Assembly: GCA_016875255.1 (NCBI GenBank)
Contig: VGRU01000082.1
Location: forward strand, 1 to 13,536
Reading direction: 5' to 3'
Origin: Deltaproteobacteria bacterium
Lineage (GTDB): Bacteria; Desulfobacterota; BSN033; UBA1163
DNA: 13,536 nt
Made by a program: the position numbers and the translations under genes. A model generated the notes under the pieces. The model made no database searches. It was given only the letters and a program-made list of their open reading frames with translations, and was not told the DNA's origin. Numbering within the stretch: the stretch's first letter is position 1; each line of letters opens with the position of its first letter. Of this stretch, positions 6,600 through 13,536 are shown piece after piece.

Positions 6600-7526
6600 A
6601 TGAAATCGGCTGCTCATCCTGACCTATCTGTCCGTATTGGGAAACTGCTCCTGAAGAACCCGGTGATCGTTGCCTCGGGGACATTCGGATACGGACAGGA
6701 ATTTGACCCTTTCATAGACTTAAGCCGCCTCGGAGCCGTGATTCCCAAAGGGATTTCGTTGAACCCCATGCAGGGAAATCCTCCTCCAAGAATTTTTGAG
6801 ACGGATGGCGGGATTCTTAATTCCATTGGCCTTCAAAACCCCGGGCTTCAGGTCTTCATCAAAGAGAAGCTCCCCTATTTAAAAAAGATCAAAACGAATC
6901 TCATCATCAACTTTTTTGGAAAGACTCAAGCGGAATATGTCGAATTGGCCAGACGGTTGGATTCCCTCGATGGAATTTCAGGGCTTGAAATGAATATCTC
7001 CTGCCCCAATGTAAAACAGGGAGGAATCATCTTCGGTTCGGACTCTAAAATGACGTATCGACTCGTGTCAGAAGTGAAAAAATCCATCAGACGCCCTCTC
7101 ATCGTAAAGCTTTCGCCAAATGTCACCGACATTACGGTCATTGCCCGAAGCGCAGAGGAAGGAGGCGCGGATGCGGTCTCGCTCATCAATACTTTCAAGG
7201 CAATGGCCATTAACATCCATACAAAAAAACCCGAGTTGGGAAATGTGACCGGGGGACTTTCAGGGCCTGCGATTAAACCAATTGCCTTGAGGATGGTCTG
7301 GGAAGTTAGCCGGGCGGTAAAAATTCCTGTCATCGGGATGGGGGGAATTATGAAGGCGGAGGATGCGATCGAATTTATGCTCGCCGGAGCTTGCGCCATT
7401 CAGATCGGAACAGCAAACCTCATCAACCCAAATACAGGAATAGAGGTGATCGACGGGATAAAAAAATACCTCCTTCAAAATGGAGTGGGCCAAGTTCGGG
7501 AACTCATCGGCCTCTTCAAAAAATAA
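6600..7526 (+). CDS. pyrD: Dihydroorotate dehydrogenase, class 1B catalytic subunit PyrD
   Basis: A 308-residue FMN-binding TIM-barrel enzyme that oxidises dihydroorotate to orotate, the fourth step of de novo pyrimidine synthesis. Visible features are NPVIVASGTFGYG (20-32), the substrate-binding NSIGLQNPG (74-82), LEMNISCPNVKQGG (129-142) with the catalytic base Cys135 (class 1 enzymes use Cys, class 2 use Ser), VKLSPN with Lys170, GGLSGPAIKP (218-227), and the FMN phosphate loops IGMGGI (245-250) and QIGTAN (268-273). Length is typical. The cytosolic form and the nearby pyrK identify class 1B. The start at ATG 6600 has GGGG five bases upstream. It ends 57 bases before the convergent pilQ stop. 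Confidence 0.97.
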   Translation: MKSAAHPDLSVRIGKLLLKNPVIVASGTFGYGQEFDPFIDLSRLGAVIPKGISLNPMQGNPPPRIFETDGGILNSIGLQNPGLQVFIKEKLPYLKKIKTNLIINFFGKTQAEYVELARRLDSLDGISGLEMNISCPNVKQGGIIFGSDSKMTYRLVSEVKKSIRRPLIVKLSPNVTDITVIARSAEEGGADAVSLINTFKAMAINIHTKKPELGNVTGGLSGPAIKPIALRMVWEVSRAVKIPVIGMGGIMKAEDAIEFMLAGACAIQIGTANLINPNTGIEVIDGIKKYLLQNGVGQVRELIGLFKK

Positions 7527-7557
7527 CCTCTTCGCATAGACGAGGGGACAATAAGGA

Positions 7558-7587
7558 TTGATGGGCCAAAAACTATAACCCCATCAA
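7558..7587. terminator. Possible shared stem-loop between convergent pyrD and pilQ
   Basis: TTGATGGG (7558-7565) pairs perfectly with CCCATCAA (7580-7587) across a 14-base loop in the short convergent gap, overlapping the pilQ stop codon. Neither side has a convincing T-run and the loop is long, so termination activity is only a guess from position. Confidence 0.25.
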
Positions 7588-10415
7588 ACCTGATCTTTAA
7601 GGATCTTTGGCGAAATGAAGATCAGCAAATCTCTCCTCTTATCTTCTTTTGCCTCTCTCTTAAAGAGCCACCCGAGCAAGGGGATCTTACTCAGGAGGGG
7701 AATGCCTTCTGTATCATCACTTTTCTCTATCGAATAAACTCCGGCAATGACAACCACGCCATTATCTTTGACCAAAACCTCTGTTATAGCCTCTTTTTTG
7801 TCAATACTCGGCACTCCATCAACGGTAATACTCCTATCGGGTGCGTCTTTTTTGGCTTTGATAATCATTTTGATGTACCCATCATTTGTTGCATGAGGGG
7901 TTACGGTCAATTTGAGATTGGCATCAATGAAATCAGTTGTCACAGTCCCCTCTGTTGTCAACTTCCGATAAGGAATTCTCAACCCCTGTTCGATCGATGC
8001 CTCCTTGTTGTGCAGGGTTGCAATTTTGGGGCTGGAAATAATCTTAACATCTCCCTGGTTTTCGTGAGCGGAAATAGCAATATCCAATGCCTGGATGGTT
8101 CCCCGGCTGAAAAGAAATTCAACGATACCTGCTGTTCCTACCTTCGGCAAGGCAGGGAAGTTTACAATTTCCCTTGTAACAGTCCCCAGGGTAGTACTTG
8201 GTATTCCTCCACCCGCAGTGGCCTTACCTCCTCCAATTTCAAACCCCCATTTGACGCCTAATTCCTTTTGAAACGTCAGGTTGGCCTCAACGATCCTTGC
8301 TTCGATTAAAACTTGAGGCGTCTTTGTGTCGAGCGATTTCACCAAAGATTTAACAGCAGGGATGTTTTTCGGAATATCCTTAATGATAAGGATGTTAGTC
8401 CGATCGTCCACCTTGACATCGCCCCGTTCGCTTAAAATCCCTTTAATCTGAGGGATGACATCCTTTGCTGTGGCATAGTTGATTGGAATCAATTCCGTTA
8501 CCATATCCTCCAGTCTTTCCTTGGCTCGTTTCGCCTCCAGTCGGGCCTGGCTCTCCCTGTTCAGGGTTTCAATAGGAGCAATCCTTATTACATTTCCGAC
8601 CTGAACCATGCCAAGCGATCGGCTCTGTAAGATGACATCGAGAGCTTGATCCCAGGGCACATCGACCAATCTCATCGTGATCTTCCCTGACACATCATCT
8701 GCCGTAATGATATTAAAGTTGCTTACCTCTGCGATCAATCGTAAAATATTTTTGATGTCCGCATCCTTAAAATCAAGAGAGACTTTTCTTCCCGTATACA
8801 TCTTTTCCGGCCCGACCTCTTCCGCAGGTTTTGCAACCGCAGGCGGAGGAGCGGGTTTTTCTTCAACTTTAGGAGGCGCCATCTCCTCTTTCTTGGCTTC
8901 AACAGCAGGTTTCTCCTCCACTTTCGTTACGTCTGCTTTTACCTCTGCTGTCACTTCTTCTTTAGGAGGAGGGGGTGGAGTTACCTTAGGGAGTTCGGGA
9001 GGAGGCGTGGGAGCCTCTAATTTCGTCACAACCTTCTTCGGCTTTTCAATATCAAAAAAGAGGGTATTGCCTTCCTTGGTGGTTTCATAGGGTGTCTCTT
9101 CCCTCAATTTAAACAATATCCTGATGTCATTCTTAACGTTCTTAATGTCAATATGATTGACAGCGCTATCAAACTCGCTCGTATTCATTCCCCTCTGGAG
9201 ATGTTTCGGGGCAAAAGCGTTCTTGATATCAATGGCGATCACCTTTTCCGAAACACGATAGGTTTCAAATTGTGGATCTCCGCTAAGGCTTAAGACGATT
9301 CGTGATTTATCGTTTATTTGTTTAAAATCGGCCTCTTTCAGGGCAATCTTTGCTTTTACCGGCTTTGCGGATACTTCCGGGGATGGCGGCGATACCTTCT
9401 CCTTGACAGCAGGAGAAGTCGAAGAGGCCAACTGCAATTTAGGAACGGCTAACTTTTCAGACCCCTTCTCCTGCAGCAAGATTTGAGGCTCAGAGGGCTG
9501 AGGTACATTTCCAACCGATACGACCAGTTTATCGTCAATTCGATTGATCTGGTAGGCTGGCAGTTGAGGTTTCGATGAGTCGAAGACCAGTCTTAATTTG
9601 TCCTGATGTTGTCCGATTCGGACTTCCTTAATGAACGGATTTGAAACCCGAATTGACTTTTTCGGGTATTGAGTCCCCACTTCCCAGATGTCCAAAACCA
9701 GGCGCGGAGGACCGTCCAGTTTAAATAAATTATAATTTTCAACTTTTCCGTCTGCTAAAATATTAAAATCGATGTGATCTATTTTATCTTCCAGGGAAAA
9801 ATTGATAATCTCTTTTGCCTTGTTCGTCTTTTCCTGGGTTGAAACCATTACAGCAGGAGATGAAGAAACGGCGGCCTCTTTTTTCGTCTCAGGGGTCGAA
9901 AGGTCCCCCTCTTTTGCCTTTTCAATCACTTCCTCCTTTTTGACTTCCTTTGTCTCTATGATCTTCTTTACTTTTTCAATGTCAATAAAAACGTTTTTAT
10001 CTTCCCTGGAGATGTTGAAAGGGGTCATCTGAAGGAGGCCGATTTCGATCCGGCCTTTGTCGTCATATTGAGTGGTTAAAACTTCGGAGATTGTCCCATT
10101 GTCCACCTTCAAAGCGCTCCTCACCTGTTTAAGGTCGATATGGGTAAAATCCACCACGATTTTCAACGGTTCCTGGGAGAGTTTATACAAAGGGGGCGGA
10201 AGGGTTTCCGATCCTTCGATATGAATTCTTGTAAATTTTTCTTCTTCTGTGAAAGCGATCTTTTGGATGATGGAAGGATTGGCCTTCGCCACCGAGACAA
10301 CAGGAGGCGAAGCCTCGCTCGGAGGCTTTACCACATCCCCTCCGGTGGCACAACCGCTGATGATCAATGAGATTAAGGTGATAAACACCACTCTAACCAT
10401 CAAAAAAGCTTTCAT
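7584..10415 (-). CDS. pilQ: Type IV pilus secretin PilQ with three AMIN domains and a lipobox
   Basis: A 943-residue outer-membrane secretin, the channel through which the type IV pilus emerges. The N-terminus is a lipoprotein-type signal with a basic start, hydrophobic core, and IISGC giving Cys22 as the lipid site (+2 Ala, consistent with outer-membrane sorting). Three AMIN domains, which bind peptidoglycan in this family, lie at about 50-148, 203-302 and 357-457. A Pro/Glu/Lys-rich linker (467-537) leads to the STN domain (541-620), the secretin N1/NolW domain (641-697) and the secretin barrel (about 700-942) with the signature GIPLLSKIPLLGWLFK (904-919). It is longer than Pseudomonas PilQ and similar to Myxococcus-type PilQ. 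Its start overlaps the pilP stop by four bases (ATGA), with GGGGGAGA upstream as ribosome binding site. It is the last gene of pilMNOPQ. Confidence 0.96.
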   Translation of the reverse strand: MKAFLMVRVVFITLISLIISGCATGGDVVKPPSEASPPVVSVAKANPSIIQKIAFTEEEKFTRIHIEGSETLPPPLYKLSQEPLKIVVDFTHIDLKQVRSALKVDNGTISEVLTTQYDDKGRIEIGLLQMTPFNISREDKNVFIDIEKVKKIIETKEVKKEEVIEKAKEGDLSTPETKKEAAVSSSPAVMVSTQEKTNKAKEIINFSLEDKIDHIDFNILADGKVENYNLFKLDGPPRLVLDIWEVGTQYPKKSIRVSNPFIKEVRIGQHQDKLRLVFDSSKPQLPAYQINRIDDKLVVSVGNVPQPSEPQILLQEKGSEKLAVPKLQLASSTSPAVKEKVSPPSPEVSAKPVKAKIALKEADFKQINDKSRIVLSLSGDPQFETYRVSEKVIAIDIKNAFAPKHLQRGMNTSEFDSAVNHIDIKNVKNDIRILFKLREETPYETTKEGNTLFFDIEKPKKVVTKLEAPTPPPELPKVTPPPPPKEEVTAEVKADVTKVEEKPAVEAKKEEMAPPKVEEKPAPPPAVAKPAEEVGPEKMYTGRKVSLDFKDADIKNILRLIAEVSNFNIITADDVSGKITMRLVDVPWDQALDVILQSRSLGMVQVGNVIRIAPIETLNRESQARLEAKRAKERLEDMVTELIPINYATAKDVIPQIKGILSERGDVKVDDRTNILIIKDIPKNIPAVKSLVKSLDTKTPQVLIEARIVEANLTFQKELGVKWGFEIGGGKATAGGGIPSTTLGTVTREIVNFPALPKVGTAGIVEFLFSRGTIQALDIAISAHENQGDVKIISSPKIATLHNKEASIEQGLRIPYRKLTTEGTVTTDFIDANLKLTVTPHATNDGYIKMIIKAKKDAPDRSITVDGVPSIDKKEAITEVLVKDNGVVVIAGVYSIEKSDDTEGIPLLSKIPLLGWLFKREAKEDKRRDLLIFISPKILKDQV

Positions 10416-10960
10416 GATTCTCCCCCTTCTTCGATTTTGTGAAGCAATAATGGAATTTCGCTCTTTTTCACCTTGCCTAAAACATCCTCATAGAGTTCCT
10501 CGATGATAACTCGATCTTTTAAAATTCTTGTAACCTTCCCCTCGTTCTTTCCGATTTCGGTTCCTCTTTTTATAAAATATCCTCTTCCGGCTGAATCTTC
10601 GACTAAAGCGACATTCCCATCAGGAGTTGAAATGATAGCAACCAATTTTAGCTGGCTGATATCATATTTCTGCAAAGGTGTAAGCGGAGTGGTCCTCACT
10701 CTTTCCCGCACGGGCGTCAATTCAATAAAAGGCTTAAATGGATCCGGTTTACCGGCAGGGGTGTATTGATATTCCGGTTCTTCCTTTTTGAGGGGTTCTT
10801 TTTGATCTGCCACCTTAACCGGCTCCTCTTTTTTAACCACGGCCTTTGGAATCGCTCCTTTTTGAGGAGGAGGAACGGATTCTCCTCCACAGCTTGCCAC
10901 AAAAAAGAGTAAGCTCAATATCCCCCAGACGAAATGAAATTTATTGTTTTTTTGGAACAT
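10412..10960 (-). CDS. pilP: Type IV pilus assembly lipoprotein PilP
   Basis: A 182-residue inner-membrane lipoprotein that links the PilN/PilO heterodimer to the PilQ secretin in the periplasm. The N-terminus has a basic start, a hydrophobic core and VASC, placing the lipidated Cys at 24. A disordered Lys/Glu/Pro linker follows (about 30-65), then AGKPDPFKPF (69-78), the motif preceding the PilP fold, and the beta-domain from TPLQKYDISQLKLVAII (94-110) to about residue 170. The frame stays open upstream to an ATG at 11140, but that start would overlap pilO by 146 bases and bury the signal peptide. ATG 10960 has GGGAGA upstream and fits the family, so it was chosen. It starts 34 bases after pilO and overlaps pilQ by four bases. 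Confidence 0.93.
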   Translation of the reverse strand: MFQKNNKFHFVWGILSLLFFVASCGGESVPPPQKGAIPKAVVKKEEPVKVADQKEPLKKEEPEYQYTPAGKPDPFKPFIELTPVRERVRTTPLTPLQKYDISQLKLVAIISTPDGNVALVEDSAGRGYFIKRGTEIGKNEGKVTRILKDRVIIEELYEDVLGKVKKSEIPLLLHKIEEGGES

Positions 10961-10994
10961 CGACGTCGTCTCCCTTTTCCTTTGTCTCTGTTTT

Positions 10995-11609
10995 TCACGG
11001 AGTTTTTCCGTCACCTTTCTTTTCTTCGGCTTTCTTTTCCATGAACCGGTAGGTGGTGATGAGGCAGGATGTTCGAATGACAACATCCGCCTCCCTCCCC
11101 TTAACATCCTTGGCTCGTGACATATTGAAGTCAACGACATTTATAATTCTCGGGAGCTTCCCGATCTTATCAAAGAAAAGCCCCGTGTTATGATAGCTTC
11201 CCACCATCACCAGATCGATGGGGACTCTTGCATAAAACTGCTGAGGCTCTTCAGGTTTGGGTTTGAAGAGGGTGAATTCCAGATTCGACTCTTTGCCAAG
11301 GCGTGAGATGCTTTTCAGGATTTCAGGAATCTCCTTCTCATTGGGGAGTTGAGTCAACGCATTCGTCAATTCCACATTCAACTTCTCAATCTGACCCTTA
11401 AATTTTTCCAGATCTCTTGTGATCATCTTCCCTTCATTCAATTCCTTGATTAGCTTATCCAATTCCACCCTTAATACTTTTAAATCATTCTGCACCGGAA
11501 TGAAAAAAAGGTAGAAATACATTCCCGTAATAACGCATAAAATCCCGATCAAAATTAAGATTTTTTTGGATGACGGGAGCTCTAAAATTGTATTTACTGT
11601 AATGGCCAT
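10995..11609 (-). CDS. pilO: Type IV pilus inner-membrane protein PilO
   Basis: A 204-residue bitopic inner-membrane protein that pairs with PilN and contacts PilP in the alignment subcomplex. A short cytoplasmic N-terminus is followed by one transmembrane helix (about 17-37, KILILIGILCVITGMYFYLF), a periplasmic coiled coil (about 40-90) with PNEKEIPEIL at its end, and a ferredoxin-like domain (about 95-190), where the family-typical segment VPIDLVMVGSYHNTGLFFDK is clear. The last 15 residues are a Lys/Glu-rich tail (EKKAEEKKGDGKTP). The start codon lies 12 bases after the pilN stop with GGGGGAGA-type ribosome binding sequence in that gap. Length is normal for PilO. Confidence 0.93.
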   Translation of the reverse strand: MAITVNTILELPSSKKILILIGILCVITGMYFYLFFIPVQNDLKVLRVELDKLIKELNEGKMITRDLEKFKGQIEKLNVELTNALTQLPNEKEIPEILKSISRLGKESNLEFTLFKPKPEEPQQFYARVPIDLVMVGSYHNTGLFFDKIGKLPRIINVVDFNMSRAKDVKGREADVVIRTSCLITTYRFMEKKAEEKKGDGKTP

Positions 11610-11621
11610 CTCCTCCCCCTT

Positions 11622-12164
11622 TTACCCCGAGATGATTTCACATGAAAGAATAAACTTTTTTAACTTGATTTTGTTCTGCTCAATCTGTTCGCTCACAACC
11701 AGATCAACATTTTTAAAAAGTTTTGACTTCTTCAGATTGGTTATAAACTGGACGATGGTCTCATCATCCAGAGCGATCCCTTCAATTCCGAGTTTCAATC
11801 CCTCTTTCTTCATCAGTTCCAACTGGAGTTTCTCCGGTTTATCGACACTGATCCCGTCCAGAACCCGGACAGGCGTTTCTTTGCCCTTTCTTAATGAGTT
11901 GATGATGTTCAACTTGTCTTGTAAGGTTTTTTGGGCCTCCTTGGCTTTCGTCACCTCAGCCGCCAAAGACTTATAGCGCGCAATCTCTTTTTTCGTCTCT
12001 GAGATCTGGGTCGCCATATCCTCTTTTTCTTTCCCGATTTTCCAATGAAGGCCGGCCAGCAGGATCGCCAGGAGCCCCACCGAAACGATGAGGATCACAA
12101 ACTCCTTCTTGACTCCGACCTTCTTCTTTTCTTTTCTCGTCAGAAGTAGATTGATCTTTATCAT
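11622..12164 (-). CDS. pilN: Type IV pilus inner-membrane protein PilN
   Basis: A 180-residue bitopic inner-membrane protein. The N-terminal MIKINLLLTR carries the INLL motif that docks into PilM in characterised systems. A Lys-rich juxtamembrane stretch leads to one transmembrane helix (about 22-40). A periplasmic coiled coil follows (about 42-90), then a ferredoxin-like domain containing the PVRVLDGIS segment (97-105). It should dimerise with PilO and connect the cytoplasmic PilM to the periplasmic part of the machine. Its ATG overlaps the pilM TGA as ATGA, which implies translational coupling. Length is normal. Confidence 0.93.
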   Translation of the reverse strand: MIKINLLLTRKEKKKVGVKKEFVILIVSVGLLAILLAGLHWKIGKEKEDMATQISETKKEIARYKSLAAEVTKAKEAQKTLQDKLNIINSLRKGKETPVRVLDGISVDKPEKLQLELMKKEGLKLGIEGIALDDETIVQFITNLKKSKLFKNVDLVVSEQIEQNKIKLKKFILSCEIISG

Positions 12165-13219
12165 CTATCTCCTACCTTTCGGGTGGCGAGTCCTACCCCC
12201 ACCGCCATCATCGGGCCGATTTCCCTTAAATATTCGAGATCGAAGTGCTTTTCGCTATACTCGATCTTTTTAAAAGGGTTGACGATTTCAACGGGTATGC
12301 CGATCTGCTGCTGCAAGAGGATATCGAAGTCTTTAATTTTCGATCCCCCTCCGCTTAAATAAAGTTTGCTGATTTTTTCATAAGTCGATGTCGATTGGAA
12401 AAATTCTATGGAGTTTCCTATTTCCATGGATAAAGATTCCGAAGCCGACTTTAAAACATCCTGAATGACCGGCTGTGCAGCGGCATCGATCTTGCTCCCC
12501 ACCTTAATTTTTTCGGCCTCTTCGTAATCGATGTGGAGTTGCCTCTGAATCTCCTCGGTAATTTGATTTCCTCCCTTAAAAATATCTCTCGTAAAAGCGG
12601 TCATGTTGTTCTTCAGGATATTAATGTTGGTGATGCTGGCCCCTACATTCGCCATCGCTACGGTTTCATCTTTTTCAATCTCATAATTCACCGAAAGCAT
12701 ATTCTCGATGGCGAAAGCATCGACATCGATGGTGACCGGGTTTAATCCTGATTCGATGATCACGGAGACATAGTCATTGATGATGTCTTTTTTGGCAGCC
12801 ACCAAAACCACATCCATGACCTCCGGGTTTTCAGCGCTGGAGCCAAAGATCTGAAAATCGATATTCACATCGTTGATGTCGAATGGGATATACCGTTCGG
12901 CCTCCCACTGGATTGATTCTTCCAATTCGGCATCTGACATCAATGGGAGGCTGATCTTCTTGACAATCACCGAATGACCGGAGACAGAGGTGATCACATC
13001 TTTTGTCTTTGTCTTTGTATTGCTGATCAATTCGCGGATGGCATCGATAATGGTTACCGAGTCCATCAAGGATCCATCCACGATCGCTTCCGGGGGTAAT
13101 GGAGAGATCCCCAAATTCACCAATTTGTAAGTGTTTTTACTCTCCCCCAATTCAACCAGTTTGATCGAACTGGACCCTATATCCAACCCAATGACTCCCT
13201 TTTTTCTTCCCAAAATCAT
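12161..13219 (-). CDS. pilM: Type IV pilus assembly ATPase-fold protein PilM
   Basis: A 352-residue cytoplasmic actin/FtsA-like protein that binds the PilN N-terminus and connects the pilus base to the alignment complex. The fold motifs are visible in order: phosphate-1 GLDIGSSSIKLVEL (11-24), ESIQWEAERYIPFD (101-114) typical of PilM, IDVDAFA (164-170), phosphate-2 ANVGASITNI (190-199), and the adenosine motif LSGGGSKIKD (288-297). The C-terminal PMMAVGVGLATRK matches the family end. ATG 13219 has GAGGT (13227-13231 on the complementary strand) upstream. It is the first gene of pilMNOPQ, and its upstream region is occupied by repeats. Confidence 0.96.
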   Translation of the reverse strand: MILGRKKGVIGLDIGSSSIKLVELGESKNTYKLVNLGISPLPPEAIVDGSLMDSVTIIDAIRELISNTKTKTKDVITSVSGHSVIVKKISLPLMSDAELEESIQWEAERYIPFDINDVNIDFQIFGSSAENPEVMDVVLVAAKKDIINDYVSVIIESGLNPVTIDVDAFAIENMLSVNYEIEKDETVAMANVGASITNINILKNNMTAFTRDIFKGGNQITEEIQRQLHIDYEEAEKIKVGSKIDAAAQPVIQDVLKSASESLSMEIGNSIEFFQSTSTYEKISKLYLSGGGSKIKDFDILLQQQIGIPVEIVNPFKKIEYSEKHFDLEYLREIGPMMAVGVGLATRKVGDR

Positions 13220-13255
13220 ATGAGTTACCTCAATTCTCCAATTTTGGACTGAATA

Positions 13256-13266
13256 ATTTTATAAAT
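13256..13266 (+). repeat. Direct repeat, left flank of element D
   Basis: ATTTTATAAAT here is identical to 13397-13407 on the other side of element D, as expected of a target-site duplication. The sequence is AT-rich, so chance similarity is not fully excluded. Confidence 0.6.
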
Positions 13267-13396
13267 GGTTTCGTAAAAAGTCGTCTCACCGGTGAAAGCC
13301 GGTGTCCAGTGTTTTTATGATTATTTGAAATTACTGGATTCCGGCTTTCGCCGGAATGACGGTTCTTATCCTTTTTTGACTTTTTACGGTTCCAAC
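13267..13396. mobile_element. MITE-like element flanked by an 11-bp direct repeat (element D)
   Basis: Terminal inverted repeats share a perfect 11-bp core, CGTAAAAAGTC (13272-13282) and GACTTTTTACG (13378-13388), with imperfect extension outward. Internal hairpins are CACCGG-TGAAAG-CCGGTG (13287-13304) and the perfect ATTCCGGC-TTTC-GCCGGAAT (13338-13357). The element encodes nothing. From memory, ATTCCGGC...GCCGGAAT repeats of this style are widespread in proteobacterial intergenic DNA. Confidence 0.8.
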
Positions 13397-13407
13397 ATTT
13401 TATAAAT
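13397..13407 (+). repeat. Direct repeat, right flank of element D
   Basis: ATTTTATAAAT matches 13256-13266 at 11 of 11 bases and abuts the outer edge of element D. Confidence 0.6.
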
Positions 13408-13409
13408 TA

Positions 13410-13536
13410 GTAACACTTTAGCGGTTTGAAAATCTTTGTAAAATCCCTCCCGACCTCCCTTTGCCCTCCGGGTCAGAGACCGCTCTCTCCGAGCCAGAGG
13501 CTCTTCTGAGCCGGAGGCTGGGTCGGAGACCAAAGG
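13410..13536 (-). repeat. 128-bp dispersed repeat, copy 2 (inverted, cut by window end)
   Basis: This is the reverse complement of 6400-6527 at about 97% identity by hand alignment. It begins with the conserved GTAACACTTTAGCGGTTTGAA and continues through the element-B terminal repeat (TAAAATCCCTCCC, about 13439) and the GC-rich interior to the last base. The remainder of this copy lies outside the window. Confidence 0.9.

Larger units (their letters stand above)
13220..13536. other. Repeat-filled region upstream of pilM
   Basis: No gene is seen in these 317 bases. Next to pilM are the ribosome binding site and a 36-base AT-rich leader. Then come a direct repeat (13256-13266), a MITE-like element (13267-13396), the second direct-repeat copy (13397-13407), and the inverted second copy of the 128-bp dispersed repeat running to the window edge. 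Any pilM promoter must lie in or between these elements; I could not pick a convincing -35/-10 pair. Confidence 0.8.

Noticed and set aside
8677..9090. Plus-strand frame with a Gly/Ser-rich product opposite pilQ
   Set aside because: It is the antisense of the Pro/Glu/Lys-rich linker and STN region of pilQ; the composition follows from that and there is no independent signal.
10961..11140. Longer pilP start at 11140 adding 60 residues
   Set aside because: It would overlap pilO by 146 bases and bury the lipoprotein signal; ATG 10960 has a ribosome binding site and matches the family.
7584..13219. A novel secretion or pilus system
   Set aside because: Gene order, sizes and motifs match the standard pilMNOPQ cluster; only the PilQ lipobox and the upstream repeats stand out.

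Overview
The window looks like chromosomal DNA of a Gram-negative bacterium, most plausibly a deltaproteobacterium-like lineage (Desulfobacterota, Myxococcota or a relative). The main support is a complete pilMNOPQ cluster whose secretin carries three AMIN domains, as in Myxococcus-type PilQ, together with a class 1B PyrD/PyrK pair. Short palindromic repeats fill most intergenic gaps. The assignment is an inference from gene content and style, not from a marker gene.

Layout. The plus strand (1-7526) carries the tail of an unidentified gene, an FmdB-type zinc-ribbon protein, DnaJ, MobA, an exported TPR protein, RimI, PyrK and PyrD. The minus strand (13219 down to 7584) carries pilM-pilN-pilO-pilP-pilQ in the usual order, with 4-base ATGA overlaps at pilM/pilN and pilP/pilQ. 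The two blocks converge in a 57-base gap between pyrD and pilQ.

Function. PyrK and PyrD form the NAD-linked dihydroorotate dehydrogenase of pyrimidine synthesis. PilM (cytoplasmic actin-like), PilN and PilO (inner-membrane coiled-coil proteins), PilP (inner-membrane lipoprotein) and PilQ (outer-membrane secretin) form the alignment complex and outer-membrane channel of the type IVa pilus. No pilin, PilB, PilT or PilC lies in the window. DnaJ, MobA, RimI, FmdB and the TPR protein are housekeeping or cell-envelope genes with no evident joint pathway.

The unusual content is in the repeats. (1) A palindromic G/C-tract repeat lies in frame inside the 5' end of the TPR gene, upstream of its apparent signal peptide. 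(2) A block of about 128 bp occurs twice in inverted orientation about 6.9 kb apart, upstream of pyrD and upstream of pilM; the second copy runs off the window end. (3) A MITE-like element of about 130 bp upstream of pilM is flanked by an 11-bp perfect direct repeat. (4) A third long inverted-repeat family occurs in three other gaps, one copy being a half copy. (5) pyrK and pyrD, normally close together, are split by 397 bp of nested repeats. I see no defence system, biosynthetic cluster, CRISPR array, tRNA or rRNA, and no clearly new multigene system.
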